Source of the DNA: Sphingomonas_O antarctica
Lineage (GTDB): Bacteria; Pseudomonadota; Alphaproteobacteria; Sphingomonadales; Sphingomonadaceae
Assembly: GCF_965137005.1 (NCBI RefSeq)
Contig: NZ_CBCRXM010000008.1
Span: 51,414-115,413 of the forward strand
DNA length: 64,000 bases
Direction of reading: 5' to 3'
The translations under genes were made by a program, and so were the position numbers. Of this stretch, positions 1 to 8,648 are shown one piece after another (position 1 is the stretch's first letter; each line of letters starts with the position of its first letter). Below the pieces are notes generated by a model. That model saw only the letters and a program-made list of their open reading frames with translations, ran no database searches and was not told the origin of the DNA.

Positions 1-429
1 ATCGACGATCGCGAGACCGGTCAGCCGGTGGCGATCGCCGCGGCGGGCCACGCGGTCGCCAGGTCATGGCCGCTGGCGGCGAATGTGGCGGCGGCGCTGG
101 CCTCGGGCGAGGCGGCCTATGGACTGCTCGCCTTCCGTCCCGATCCCGGTCGCTGGCGGACGATCGGACGGGTGTTCGGGCTGACCGGCGCGCAGACGCG
201 GCTGGTTCAGGCGCTGACCGAAACGGGCGATTTGCGCAGCGCGGCGCATGGCTGCGGCATTGCGTATGAGACCGCGCGCAAATTACTGGCCTCGGCAATG
301 GCGCGCACGGGGGCGGCCGGTCAGGCCGAACTGATCCGCCTGACGCTGCGCCTGAGCATCGGCGAAATGCCGCCCGAGCGCCCGCCGGTCGCGCTGTTGC
401 GCGACCTGTTCGGCGGCACCGAGCGCTAG
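1..429 (+). CDS. HTH-containing N-terminal part of an interrupted regulator/hydrolase protein (partial)
   Basis: The reading frame is open from the first base, so the true start lies outside the window. The visible 142 codons contain a LuxR-like helix-turn-helix region (GLTGAQTRLVQALTETGD followed by AAHGCGIAYETARKLL) and end in GGTER then TAG at 427-429. The frame continues without a shift into the next entry as ARLATLIARG, which reads as a second LuxR-type HTH if the TAG is replaced by a glutamine codon (TERQARLA is a usual start of this HTH). I infer that this and 445-1611 were one gene, and that a CAG to TAG change or a sequencing error separates them. Function as a DNA-binding protein is inferred from the fold only. 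Confidence 0.6.
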   Translation: MDDRETGQPVAIAAAGHAVARSWPLAANVAAALASGEAAYGLLAFRPDPGRWRTIGRVFGLTGAQTRLVQALTETGDLRSAAHGCGIAYETARKLLASAMARTGAAGQAELIRLTLRLSIGEMPPERPPVALLRDLFGGTER

Positions 430-444
430 GCGCGGCTGGCGACG

Positions 445-1611
445 TTGATCGCGCGAGGTGACAGCCGCGACGATGCCGCCGCCACGCTCGGCATCAGCGC
501 CAATCGCGCCAAGGCCGATCTGAAAACGGTGTTCGCCAATTACGGCGTCGACAGCGCCGCTGCCTTGTCGCGTCGCGTCGCCGAAATCGCCGCGCTGCAT
601 GGATTGGCACAGGCGTGCGAAGTGACCGTCGGGCTCAACGGCGCATCGTCCGAACTGTTGCGCTTCGTCCCGCGCCGCTGGGCGTCCGGACGGATCGCGG
701 TGGTCGATCATGGACCGCGCGGCGGACGTCCGGTCGTCATCCTGCACAGTAACGTCACCGGACGGCATCATCCGGCGCAATTCATCACAGCGTTGCAGGC
801 TCGCGGGCTGCGACCGATCGCGTTCGACCGCGCCGGATTCGGCCTGACCGACCCCGCGCCGGGCACGCCGACCGAAGCCGGTGTGAACGACACGATCGAG
901 GTGATGGCGGCGCTGGACGTGGACCAGCCGCTGGTCGTGGCGCGGTGCTGCACCGCGTCGGTCATCGCGTCGCATTTGTCGGCGCGAGGCCTGGTGGCGG
1001 GGGGGGTGATGCTGTGGCCCGAAGGTCCGCGCAAAGACGAGCATCGCGGGCGCGATCTGGTCGACCGGTCACGCGCGATGTTTACGCGTTTTCCCGGCCT
1101 GGCGCGGCGTTTTTCCGAATATGTCGCGGCTTATGCCAGCGATGCGGTGCTCGAGCGGGTGTGGCGCACCGCATCACGCGGCTATCCGCTCGACGCCGCA
1201 TTGTTCGACGATCCGACCGCGAAAAAGGAAATATTGCGCGGCACCAAACAGGCGGTAATCGGCCTGACGGGCATGCTCGACGAAGCCCTCGAACTGGGAC
1301 TGGGGCCACAGCCTGCCGCGATCGACGGACATGGCTGGACGTTGATCTATGGCGATATCGAGGAGGATGGCGATCTCAGTTCGGCCATCGCGCATTGGCG
1401 TCATGCATTGCCCATGGCCGATCTGGTGAAACTGCCATCAGGCGGCAATTTCCTGCACATGACGCATTGTGCGGACGTGGCGGACCGCGTTGCAGGAGCA
1501 TGTATCCAAGCGCGCCTCGCCCCGGACACCGCAAAACTGGCTATCGGGGCAGATTGGGCAGCGTATACCGGCCATGCTTACCGCCGTAGCGTTGGCCAAG
1601 GTAGCGGGTAA
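445..1611 (+). CDS. HTH plus alpha/beta-hydrolase protein, downstream part of the interrupted gene
   Basis: Residues 1-55 form a LuxR-like HTH (DDAAATLGISANRAKADLK) and residues 80-350 an alpha/beta-hydrolase fold. Visible landmarks are an oxyanion-strand region (VVILHSN), FDRAGFGLTDP, the nucleophile-elbow position VVARCCTAS, a possible acid region (YGDIEEDGD) and a histidine region (GNFLHMTHC). The elbow carries Cys where Ser is usual, so hydrolase activity is uncertain. The first possible start is TTG at 445 with no good ribosome site, which suggests the part is not meant to start here. It is in frame with 1-429 across a TAG. The 3' end overlaps the convergent small gene at 1541-1834 by 71 bases. 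HTH-hydrolase fusions occur in sphingomonads; the ligand or substrate is unknown. Confidence 0.6.
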   Translation: MIARGDSRDDAAATLGISANRAKADLKTVFANYGVDSAAALSRRVAEIAALHGLAQACEVTVGLNGASSELLRFVPRRWASGRIAVVDHGPRGGRPVVILHSNVTGRHHPAQFITALQARGLRPIAFDRAGFGLTDPAPGTPTEAGVNDTIEVMAALDVDQPLVVARCCTASVIASHLSARGLVAGGVMLWPEGPRKDEHRGRDLVDRSRAMFTRFPGLARRFSEYVAAYASDAVLERVWRTASRGYPLDAALFDDPTAKKEILRGTKQAVIGLTGMLDEALELGLGPQPAAIDGHGWTLIYGDIEEDGDLSSAIAHWRHALPMADLVKLPSGGNFLHMTHCADVADRVAGACIQARLAPDTAKLAIGADWAAYTGHAYRRSVGQGSG

Positions 1612-1834
1612 TCTGTTCCATGTCAGCGGAGGCCGCCTTGGCGGTTTCGGCACAGCATTTAAGAGGACCGTCCGCGACACCGGCCGCGCGCTGACTGACC
1701 TTGTGACACAGCTCTTCCATATCGGAGCGCGTCAGGACGTTCTTTTCGCGCAGCAAACACAGCAGGCTTTGCAGCATGATCAGGCTTTCGTCGCCCGAAT
1801 CGATGGTGCGAACGGTCGTTTCGTCCATCATCAT
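1541..1834 (-). CDS. Small conserved-type hypothetical protein, 97 aa
   Basis: A 97-residue acidic soluble protein beginning MMMDETTVRTIDSGDES. It has a helical central segment (LIMLQSLLCLLREKNVLTRS then DMEELCHKVSQRAA), which resembles small uncharacterised proteobacterial proteins containing LLREKNVLTR. Three consecutive ATG codons (1834, 1831, 1828) follow a purine-rich AGAGGAAG; the third has the most normal spacing. The tail (residues 74-97) is antisense to the end of the hydrolase frame, so either this C-terminus or the hydrolase C-terminus may be longer than the ancestral form. No function can be assigned. Confidence 0.65.
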   Translation of the reverse strand: MMMDETTVRTIDSGDESLIMLQSLLCLLREKNVLTRSDMEELCHKVSQRAAGVADGPLKCCAETAKAASADMEQITRYLGQRYGGKHGRYTLPNLPR

Positions 1835-1866
1835 CTTCCTCTTCTTGGAAGAGAAGCTACGCCGAT

Positions 1867-3309
1867 TTATCGGTTTGGCAAGCCCGTCTCGCGCAACCCG
1901 CCGCCCAGGGTACGGTACAGCGTGACGAGGTTGGTCGAACGCGTCAGGCGCGTCGTGACCAGTTGCTGGCTGACGGCGTAAGCCACCCGTTGCGCATCGA
2001 GCGCGGTGAGGAACGAGTCGACGCCGACACGGTAGCGCGCGTCGGACAATCTTGCCGCCACGCCCGCCGATTCCGCACGCCGGCTTTGCGCGGTGATTTG
2101 ACGATCGATCGTGCCGCGCTGCGCCAACGCGTCGGCGACTTCGCGGAACGCCGTCTGGATCGCCTTGTCGTAATTGGCGACGGCAATATCGCGATTGGCC
2201 TGTGACAACCGGACATTGGCCGCACCCTTGCCGCCGTCGAAGATTGGCAAATTGATCGACGGCCCCGCCGAATAGGTTCCGCTGCCATTGCCGAACAGGC
2301 CGGACAGCGCGCTGCTGATCGTACCGAGCGTCGCGGTCAGCGAAATCGTCGGGAAACGTGCGGCGCGCGCTGCACCGATATTGGCGTTTTCGGCAATCAG
2401 TTGATGCTCGGCCTGCAGCACGTCGGGGCGGCGGAGCAGCAATTCGGACGACAGTCCCGCCTGAAGATTGTCGAGTGTCGCGCGGCCTTCGCCCAGCGCG
2501 TCGGGCAATTGCGCGTCGGACACGGGCGCGCCGACGAGGAGTTCGAGCGCGTTGCGGTCCTGCGCAATGCGCGTCTCCAGCACCGCGATATCGTTGAGCG
2601 CGCCCTGATATTGCGAATCCGCTTGCCGCGCTTCGAGCTCGCTCGCCACCCCGATACGGAACTGCGCCTGGGCCAGCGTCCGCGTCTGTTCGAACGCCTT
2701 GAGCGTCTGGCGGGACAGCGCCAGTTGATCGCGGTCCGCCGCCGCCGTGAGCCAGGCATTGGCGATCTCGGCGATCAGGCTGATGCGGGTGGCACGCTGT
2801 GCTTCCTCGGTCGCGAAATATTGTTCGAGCGCCGCTTTACTCAGGTTGCGGACACGGCCGAACAGGTCGAGCTCGAAGTTCGAGAAGCCGACATTGGCGG
2901 TGTAGACCTCGATATTCTGGCTGCCGCCGCCCGCTGCGCCGGCATTGGCAGCAAATCCGGCGGTATTGGTAAAGGTCGCGTCGCCGGCGACGCCCGTCGA
3001 TGGCACCTGATCGGCACGCTGGACGCGATAGCGCGCCCGCGCGGCGAGCACGTTGCCTGCCGCCACACGCAAGTCGCGGTTGTTGTCCAAGCCCTGTGCG
3101 ATCACCGCCTGAAGACGCGGATCGACGAAGAAATCCCGCCAGCCGATGCGGCTGATATCGGGCGCGTCGGTTGCGGCGGGCGGATAGATGCCCCCCTGCG
3201 GCAGCGACGCCGGAACCGCGCCAGCCGGGCGAAGATAATGCGGCGCCATATCGCAGCTGGCGAGCAACGTCGTGGCGACCAACGCCGCGAAGATCGATGT
3301 CCGGGTCAT
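1867..3309 (-). CDS. RND efflux outer-membrane lipoprotein, NodT/OprM family
   Basis: A 480-residue TolC-like channel subunit. The N-terminus is a lipoprotein signal with lipobox LLASC (Cys19), followed by the MAPHYLRP segment typical of NodT/OprM proteins. Two OEP repeats of long amphipathic helices follow, with the motif LLLRRPDVLQAEHQLIAENANIGAARAARFP in the middle (positions about 285-315) and YSAGPSINLPIFDGG opening the second repeat. Length matches the family. It is the last gene of a three-gene efflux operon; its ATG overlaps the TGA of the RND pump by four bases (ATGA), so the two are translationally coupled. It should trimerise in the outer membrane and complete the tripartite pump. 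Confidence 0.95.
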   Translation of the reverse strand: MTRTSIFAALVATTLLASCDMAPHYLRPAGAVPASLPQGGIYPPAATDAPDISRIGWRDFFVDPRLQAVIAQGLDNNRDLRVAAGNVLAARARYRVQRADQVPSTGVAGDATFTNTAGFAANAGAAGGGSQNIEVYTANVGFSNFELDLFGRVRNLSKAALEQYFATEEAQRATRISLIAEIANAWLTAAADRDQLALSRQTLKAFEQTRTLAQAQFRIGVASELEARQADSQYQGALNDIAVLETRIAQDRNALELLVGAPVSDAQLPDALGEGRATLDNLQAGLSSELLLRRPDVLQAEHQLIAENANIGAARAARFPTISLTATLGTISSALSGLFGNGSGTYSAGPSINLPIFDGGKGAANVRLSQANRDIAVANYDKAIQTAFREVADALAQRGTIDRQITAQSRRAESAGVAARLSDARYRVGVDSFLTALDAQRVAYAVSQQLVTTRLTRSTNLVTLYRTLGGGLRETGLPNR

Positions 3310-6300
3310 GCACCCTCCACTGCGGGTTCGTCATGAACTTCCGCATTCGCCTTGTGGCGTTTCTTGAACAGACCGAGGACCACGACGAAGAACAGCGGCA
3401 CGAAGAAGATCGCAAGCACCGTCGCCGACAACATGCCGCCGACGACGGCGCGGCCAATCGCATTCTGGCCCCCCGCACCCGCGCCATTGGCGATGGCCAG
3501 CGGGAACACGCCAAAGATGAAAGCGAGGCTGGTCATGAGGATCGGGCGAAGGCGCAGTTTGGCCGCCTCGATCGCAGCATCGAACGGCGCCAGTCCGTCG
3601 CGCAGTTTTTCTTCGGCGAATTCGACGATCAGGATGGCGTTCTTGGCCGACACGCCGATCGTGGTGATCAGTCCGACCTGCAGGTAGATGTCGTTGGACA
3701 GGCCGGTCAGCGTGGCAGCCAGCACCGCACCCAAAATTCCCAGTGGCACGACAAGCAAAACCGAGATCGGCACCGACCAGCTCTCGTAAAGCGCCGCAAG
3801 GCACATGAACACGATCAGCAGCGATAGCCCGTACAGCGCCGGGGCCTGCCCGCCGGACAGCCGCTCCTCATAACTCAGACCGGTCCATTCCAAACCCGTC
3901 CCCGGCGGCAGTTTGGCATGGATCGCTTCGATCGCGGCCATTGCCGCACCTGACGATTCCCCGGGGGCAGGAGTGCCCAAAATCTCCATCGACGGCTGGC
4001 CGTTATAGCGGGTCAGCTGCACGGGTCCCTGCGCCCACCGGGTGGTGGCGAATGCACTGAAGGGGGCCATCGTTCCGGTTTCGCCGCGGACATAGAAGTC
4101 GCCGAGGTTTTCCGGAGTCATGCGATACGCCTGATCCGCCTGGATGAAGACGCGCTTCACGCGTCCGCGGTCCACGAAGTCGTTGATGTACGAACCGCCC
4201 CAGGCGCTCGAGATGGTCTGATTGATGCTCCCGAGGTCCAGCCCCAGCGCCCGCGCCTTGTCGTGATCGACATCGATCTTGAGCTGCGGTGCGTCGTCCA
4301 GCGCGTTCGGGCGGACGCCGACCAGCGATTTATTCTGTGCGGCCATGCCCAGCATCATGTTGCGCGCCTCGACCAGCTTGGCGTGACCGATCCCGGCCTC
4401 GTCGACGATCTGGACATCGAAGCCCGTCGCATTGCCGAGTTCCGGCACCGCCGGCGGCACGATTGCGAAAATCAGCGCGTCCTTGAATTGCGACAATGAG
4501 CCCATCGCGCGTCCGGCGATCGCCGACGCCTTGTTCGCGGAACCGGCCCGATCTTCCCAGCCTTTCAGCGGAATGAAGGCGATGCCACTATTCTGCCCGG
4601 CCCCGGCAAAACTAAAGCCGTTGATCGTGTAGACGCCCTGGATGTTCTTCCCCTCGTTCTTGAGGAAATTGTCGCGGATCGTGTCCAGACCCTGTTGGGT
4701 GCGCGCCGTGGTCGAGCCCGCCGGTCCTTGCACCAGCGCGATCATGATGCCCTGATCCTCCTCAGGCAGGAAGCCGGTGGGCAGGCGTGCGAACAGCACG
4801 CCCATGCCGATGAAGATCAACGCGTAGACCAGCACGGAGCGTTTCCACCCGCCGATCATGCCGCGCACGCTCTTTTCATAACGGGCTTGGCCGCGGTCGA
4901 ACTTGTCGTTGAACCAGCGGAAGAACCGCGCAAGCGGGCCATTGCCTTCGTTCTTGTGCGGATCGTGGGGCTTCAGAATGGCCGCGCACAATGCCGGGGT
5001 GAGGATCAGCGCCACGCTGATCGACAGGACCATCGCCGACACGATGGTGACTGAAAACTGGCGATAGATGACGCCGGTCGATCCACCGAAAAACGCCATC
5101 GGCAGGAACACCGCTGACAATACCAGGGCAATGCCGACCAACGCGCTGGTAATCTCGTCCATCGATTTGCGCGCCGCGTCCTTGGGCTTCAACCCCTCGG
5201 TCCGGATCAGGCGCTCGACATTTTCGACGACGACGATCGCATCGTCGACCAACAGTCCGATCGCCAGCACCATCCCGAACAGGGTCAGCGTGTTGATGGA
5301 AAAGCCCGCGATCGACAGGATGGCGAACGTGCCAAGCAGCACGATCGGCACCGCGATTGTCGGAATCAAAGTCGCCCGGAAGTTCTGCAGGAACAGGAAC
5401 ATCACGAGGAACACGAGCACCACTGCTTCGACCAGCGTCTCGACGACCTGCTTGATCGACAGCCGGACGAACGGCGACGTATCGTAAGGAAAGATGACCT
5501 TCACATCGGGCGGAAACTGCTTGGCGATTTCGGTGACGCGCGCCTTGACCGCCGTCACGGTTTCGAGCGCGTTGGAACCCGGTGCCAGCTTGATGCCGAT
5601 GCCGGACGCCGGCTTGCCGTTCCATTCGGAGGTAAAGCCGTAATTCTCCGCGCCGATTTCGACGCGCGCGACGTCGCCCAGATGGACGATCGACCCGTCC
5701 GAATTGCTCTTCAGGCTGATCGCGCGAAACTGCTCCGGCGTGTTCAGGCGGGACGCGACGGATACCGTAGCATTGAGCATCTGTTCCTTCGGCGCCGGCT
5801 GCGCGCCGATCTGCCCTGCCGAAACCTGTGCATTTTGCGCAATCACCGCGGCGCGGACATCCGCGATCGTCAGTGAATAATTGTTGAGCTTCAGCGGATC
5901 GATCCAGATGCGCATGGCATATTGCGACCCGAACATCTGCGTATCGCCGACGCCGTTGACGCGCGCGAGCGGGTCCTGAAGCTTGGAGACGATATAATCC
6001 GACAGATCGTCGGCGTTGTGCGCGCCATTTTCGGAGTAGACGCCAACGAACAGCAGGAAATTCTGCGTTGCCTTCGCGACGAGAATGCCTTGTTGCTGAA
6101 CCTCCTGCGGCAGCAACGGCGTCGCCGCCTGCAGCTTGTTCTGCACTTGCACCTGCGCGATGTCGGGATTTGTGCCTTGTTCGAACGTCACCGTGATCGT
6201 CGCCGTCCCGGCCGAGCTGGACGACGACGAGAAATAGCGCAGGTGATCGATGCCCTTGAGCTGCTGTTCGATGATCTGCGTCGTCGTGCGCTCGAGCGTC

Positions 6301-6464
6301 TCGGCGTCCGCGCCCGGATAGGTCGCGGTGATCGAAACGGCGGGCGGCGCGATCGCCGGGAACTGCGCGATGGGCAGCCCGCGGATCGCGATGATGCCCG
6401 CGAGCATGACCATGGCCGCCAGCACCCAGGCAAAGATCGGGCGGTCGATAAAGAAACGTGACAT
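3306..6464 (-). CDS. RND multidrug efflux pump, HAE1 (AcrB/MexB) family
   Basis: A 1052-residue inner-membrane proton antiporter with the canonical start MSRFFIDRPIFAWVLA and the double periplasmic-loop, 12-TM architecture. The two adjacent aspartates of the proton relay in TM4 (GLLVDDAIVVVENVER) fall at 407-408, as in AcrB. Other family blocks are GNDIYLQVGLITTIGVSAKNA-like sequence near 930 (SNDIYLQVGLITTIG) and LRLRPILMTSLAF. It should export hydrophobic drugs or solvents from the periplasm through the NodT channel encoded just downstream, using the adaptor encoded just upstream (six bases apart). Codon use and length are ordinary. Substrates cannot be predicted. Confidence 0.96.
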   Translation of the reverse strand: MSRFFIDRPIFAWVLAAMVMLAGIIAIRGLPIAQFPAIAPPAVSITATYPGADAETLERTTTQIIEQQLKGIDHLRYFSSSSSSAGTATITVTFEQGTNPDIAQVQVQNKLQAATPLLPQEVQQQGILVAKATQNFLLFVGVYSENGAHNADDLSDYIVSKLQDPLARVNGVGDTQMFGSQYAMRIWIDPLKLNNYSLTIADVRAAVIAQNAQVSAGQIGAQPAPKEQMLNATVSVASRLNTPEQFRAISLKSNSDGSIVHLGDVARVEIGAENYGFTSEWNGKPASGIGIKLAPGSNALETVTAVKARVTEIAKQFPPDVKVIFPYDTSPFVRLSIKQVVETLVEAVVLVFLVMFLFLQNFRATLIPTIAVPIVLLGTFAILSIAGFSINTLTLFGMVLAIGLLVDDAIVVVENVERLIRTEGLKPKDAARKSMDEITSALVGIALVLSAVFLPMAFFGGSTGVIYRQFSVTIVSAMVLSISVALILTPALCAAILKPHDPHKNEGNGPLARFFRWFNDKFDRGQARYEKSVRGMIGGWKRSVLVYALIFIGMGVLFARLPTGFLPEEDQGIMIALVQGPAGSTTARTQQGLDTIRDNFLKNEGKNIQGVYTINGFSFAGAGQNSGIAFIPLKGWEDRAGSANKASAIAGRAMGSLSQFKDALIFAIVPPAVPELGNATGFDVQIVDEAGIGHAKLVEARNMMLGMAAQNKSLVGVRPNALDDAPQLKIDVDHDKARALGLDLGSINQTISSAWGGSYINDFVDRGRVKRVFIQADQAYRMTPENLGDFYVRGETGTMAPFSAFATTRWAQGPVQLTRYNGQPSMEILGTPAPGESSGAAMAAIEAIHAKLPPGTGLEWTGLSYEERLSGGQAPALYGLSLLIVFMCLAALYESWSVPISVLLVVPLGILGAVLAATLTGLSNDIYLQVGLITTIGVSAKNAILIVEFAEEKLRDGLAPFDAAIEAAKLRLRPILMTSLAFIFGVFPLAIANGAGAGGQNAIGRAVVGGMLSATVLAIFFVPLFFVVVLGLFKKRHKANAEVHDEPAVEGA

Positions 6465-6470
6465 GCGGGC

Positions 6471-7616
6471 TTATCCGGCCTTTGCGGGAGCGGCAGCTGG
6501 CTTGCTGCCGAAGGGCGACGGGTTCACGACCATGCCGGGGCGTAACATCATGCCGCCCTCGACAATGACCTTGTCGCCCGGCTTCAGGCCGCTTGTGACG
6601 ATCCAGTTGTCGCCCTGCGCGCGCGAGGTCTGCAGGACGCGCGGCTCGGCCTTGTTGCCCGCACCGACGACCATCACGGTCGCATTGCCGCGTTCATCAC
6701 GACTGACTGCGCGTTGCGGGACCAGAATGGCGCGCGATTGTGTTCCTTGGGGCAGAACGGCGCGCACGAACATGCCAGGCAACAGCAGCCCCGCGTCGTT
6801 CGGGATGATTGCTCGAACGGTTTGCGACCCCGTCGTCGGATTGACCGTCACATCGGTCAGACGAAGCGTACCCGTTTGCGGATAGATCGTCCCCGTTTCC
6901 AATTTGACCCGCACCTGCGTGGGTCCTGTGCGCGCCACTTGTCCGGCGAGCAGCTGTTCGCGCAGGCGCAGCAGGTCAGTGCTCGATTGCTGAATATCGA
7001 CATAGATCGGGTCGAGCCGCGAGATGGTCGTCAGCGGATCGGCCTGCGATGCCGTCACCAGCGCGCCCGTCGTCGCCAGCGACCGCCCGATGCGGCCCGA
7101 AATCGGCGCGCGGATCGTGGTCCGCGACAAATCGATCTCGGCCGCCTGCAACGCCGCCTGTTGCGCGGCGACGTCGGCGCGGTTGCCCGCGGCAGTGCCT
7201 TGGGCATTCTCATATTCCTGCCGCGCGATGGCATTGATCTTGACCAACTCGCCATAACGACGCGCCAAGGCCGCCGATGAAGCGATGCTTGCGCGTGCCT
7301 TGGCGAGGGCGGCGCGCGCGCTCGCCACCTGCGCCTGATACGGCGCGGGATCGATGCGATAGAGCGGCTGTCCGGCGTGAACCAGATCGCCCTCAGTAAA
7401 CAAACGCGCGCGGATCAAGCCGTTGACCTGTGGTCGCACATCGGACGTTTCGAACGGCGCGGTTCTGCCGGGCAGTTCGGTCGACAACGCCACCGCCTGT
7501 TCAGACACGACCACATATCCGACCGCAGTCGGCGGCGGCGCGGGATTGTCCTGCTTGCCCTGACAGGCCGACAACAGGACAAGAATCGACGCGAGGGCGG
7601 CACGCGTTGTGGACAT
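6471..7616 (-). CDS. RND efflux periplasmic adaptor (membrane fusion protein), AcrA/MexA family
   Basis: A 381-residue lipoprotein adaptor. The signal ends in lipobox LLSAC (Cys18). The lipoyl half-motifs flank a helical hairpin (GDLVHAGQPLYRIDPAPYQAQ before and RTTIRAPISGRIGRS after), followed by beta-barrel and membrane-proximal domains (PQTGTLRLTDVTVNPTTGSQTV). It links the RND pump to the outer-membrane channel. It is the first gene of the minus-strand operon, with the TetR gene divergent at 7718 and a palindromic operator between them, so TetR repression is likely. Confidence 0.95.
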   Translation of the reverse strand: MSTTRAALASILVLLSACQGKQDNPAPPPTAVGYVVVSEQAVALSTELPGRTAPFETSDVRPQVNGLIRARLFTEGDLVHAGQPLYRIDPAPYQAQVASARAALAKARASIASSAALARRYGELVKINAIARQEYENAQGTAAGNRADVAAQQAALQAAEIDLSRTTIRAPISGRIGRSLATTGALVTASQADPLTTISRLDPIYVDIQQSSTDLLRLREQLLAGQVARTGPTQVRVKLETGTIYPQTGTLRLTDVTVNPTTGSQTVRAIIPNDAGLLLPGMFVRAVLPQGTQSRAILVPQRAVSRDERGNATVMVVGAGNKAEPRVLQTSRAQGDNWIVTSGLKPGDKVIVEGGMMLRPGMVVNPSPFGSKPAAAPAKAG

Positions 7617-7638
7617 GGTTGATTCCGCTGAAAAATTA

Positions 7639-7660
7639 TGTGAGTGAACGATCGCTCACA
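7639..7660. promoter_or_regulatory. Likely TetR operator in the divergent efflux/tetR promoter region
   Basis: A 22-bp near-palindrome of two 11-bp arms, TGTGAGTGAAC and GATCGCTCACA. Nine of eleven positions are complementary. It is centred in the 101-bp gap between the divergent adaptor gene and tetR. Position, length and symmetry fit a TetR dimer site that would repress both directions. The link to this regulator is inferred from location. Confidence 0.7.
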
Positions 7661-7717
7661 AATGCGGCTACTGCGAACAAGGATGCTTCGTCAAGCGATG
7701 AACCGCGGAGAAAAACT

Positions 7718-8362
7718 TTGACCGGCGCATGTTGCAATGCCGTCGCCCCTGCGAGCAGGGCTGAGTTGCGGCGCCAACGCGTGACGCAGGCGGCGCGTAA
7801 ATTGTTCATCGAGAACGGTTTTCATGCCACCGGCATGGCGCAGGTGGCCAAGACGTCGGGCGTGGCGATCGGGCAGATTTATCGCGATTTCGCATCGAAG
7901 GAAGAAATCGTCGCCGAATTGGTCGAAGCCGATTGCGGGCGGTTGATGATGTACGAAGTGCTCGAGGCGGCGATTCGCGAGAACGACACCGACGCGGTCC
8001 GCGCGTGGCTGCGCGAATTCGTCGAGCCCAGCGACAATCCGGACGATGCACGGTTGTTCGCCGAAATCCTCGCCGAATCGGCCCGCAGTGCGCGCATCGC
8101 GGCGATCTTTCGCCAGATTCAGGACGAGTTGCGCCTGCATATGGACGAGGCCTTGCGGCTCATCGCGCCCGGGGACGCGCTCACAGCGCAGCGTGCTACA
8201 CTGGCCGATGTGATCGGTACGCTGTCGATCGGGATGACGCATCAGCAATTGATGCGACCCGACGTCGATTTGGCAGCCGTGGTCAGGGGCGTGCAGGCGA
8301 CGCTCGACCGCGAATTGAACGCGCTCGTCGCCGCGTCGGTCGCGGCCAAAACTCCGGCCTGA
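7718..8362 (+). CDS. TetR-family repressor of the adjacent RND efflux operon
   Basis: The frame is open well upstream into the divergent adaptor gene. TTG at 7718 is chosen because GGAG lies seven bases before it and it clears the operator; this gives 214 residues. The HTH is at about residues 16-62: RQRVTQAARKLFIENGFHAT, then MAQVAKTSGVAIGQIYRDFASKEEIVAELV, a textbook TetR N-terminus. The all-helical remainder is the ligand pocket and dimer interface. Divergent placement next to an RND pump is the common AcrR/TtgR-like arrangement. The ligand is unknown. Confidence 0.88.
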   Translation: MTGACCNAVAPASRAELRRQRVTQAARKLFIENGFHATGMAQVAKTSGVAIGQIYRDFASKEEIVAELVEADCGRLMMYEVLEAAIRENDTDAVRAWLREFVEPSDNPDDARLFAEILAESARSARIAAIFRQIQDELRLHMDEALRLIAPGDALTAQRATLADVIGTLSIGMTHQQLMRPDVDLAAVVRGVQATLDRELNALVAASVAAKTPA

Positions 8363-8476
8363 CGTCTTCAGCGCGTTCTGGTTGCGAAAGCGACCGTACG
8401 AATCGTCCAACTCAATGCGCCTGCCCAAAAAAATCCGACCGCAGCGAAGCCTTCCGGGTCTCGCTTCGTAGCTGTT

Positions 8477-8497
8477 CTGCGCGTATCAAGCGCGCAG
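8477..8497. other. Perfect 7-bp hairpin after tetR; rest of the 8363-8648 gap is empty
   Basis: CTGCGCG and CGCGCAG flank a 7-base loop (TATCAAG). There is no T-run, so it is a weak terminator candidate only. The remainder of the 286-base gap before the DUF4331 gene shows no convincing ORF or RNA gene; it should hold the promoter of the following operon. Confidence 0.35.
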
Positions 8498-8648
8498 GCG
8501 ACTTTACGATGTTGTGTGCCGACGGGACCGAGGACAACCGATCGACAGGCGGTTGTTACAAAAAGTGTCCTGCGGTTGGGTTGTGCGCCGCACGTGGACA
8601 AGCTTTGGATCGGTCGATGCGTCGGCAGGGAATAGGGGGACACGGACG

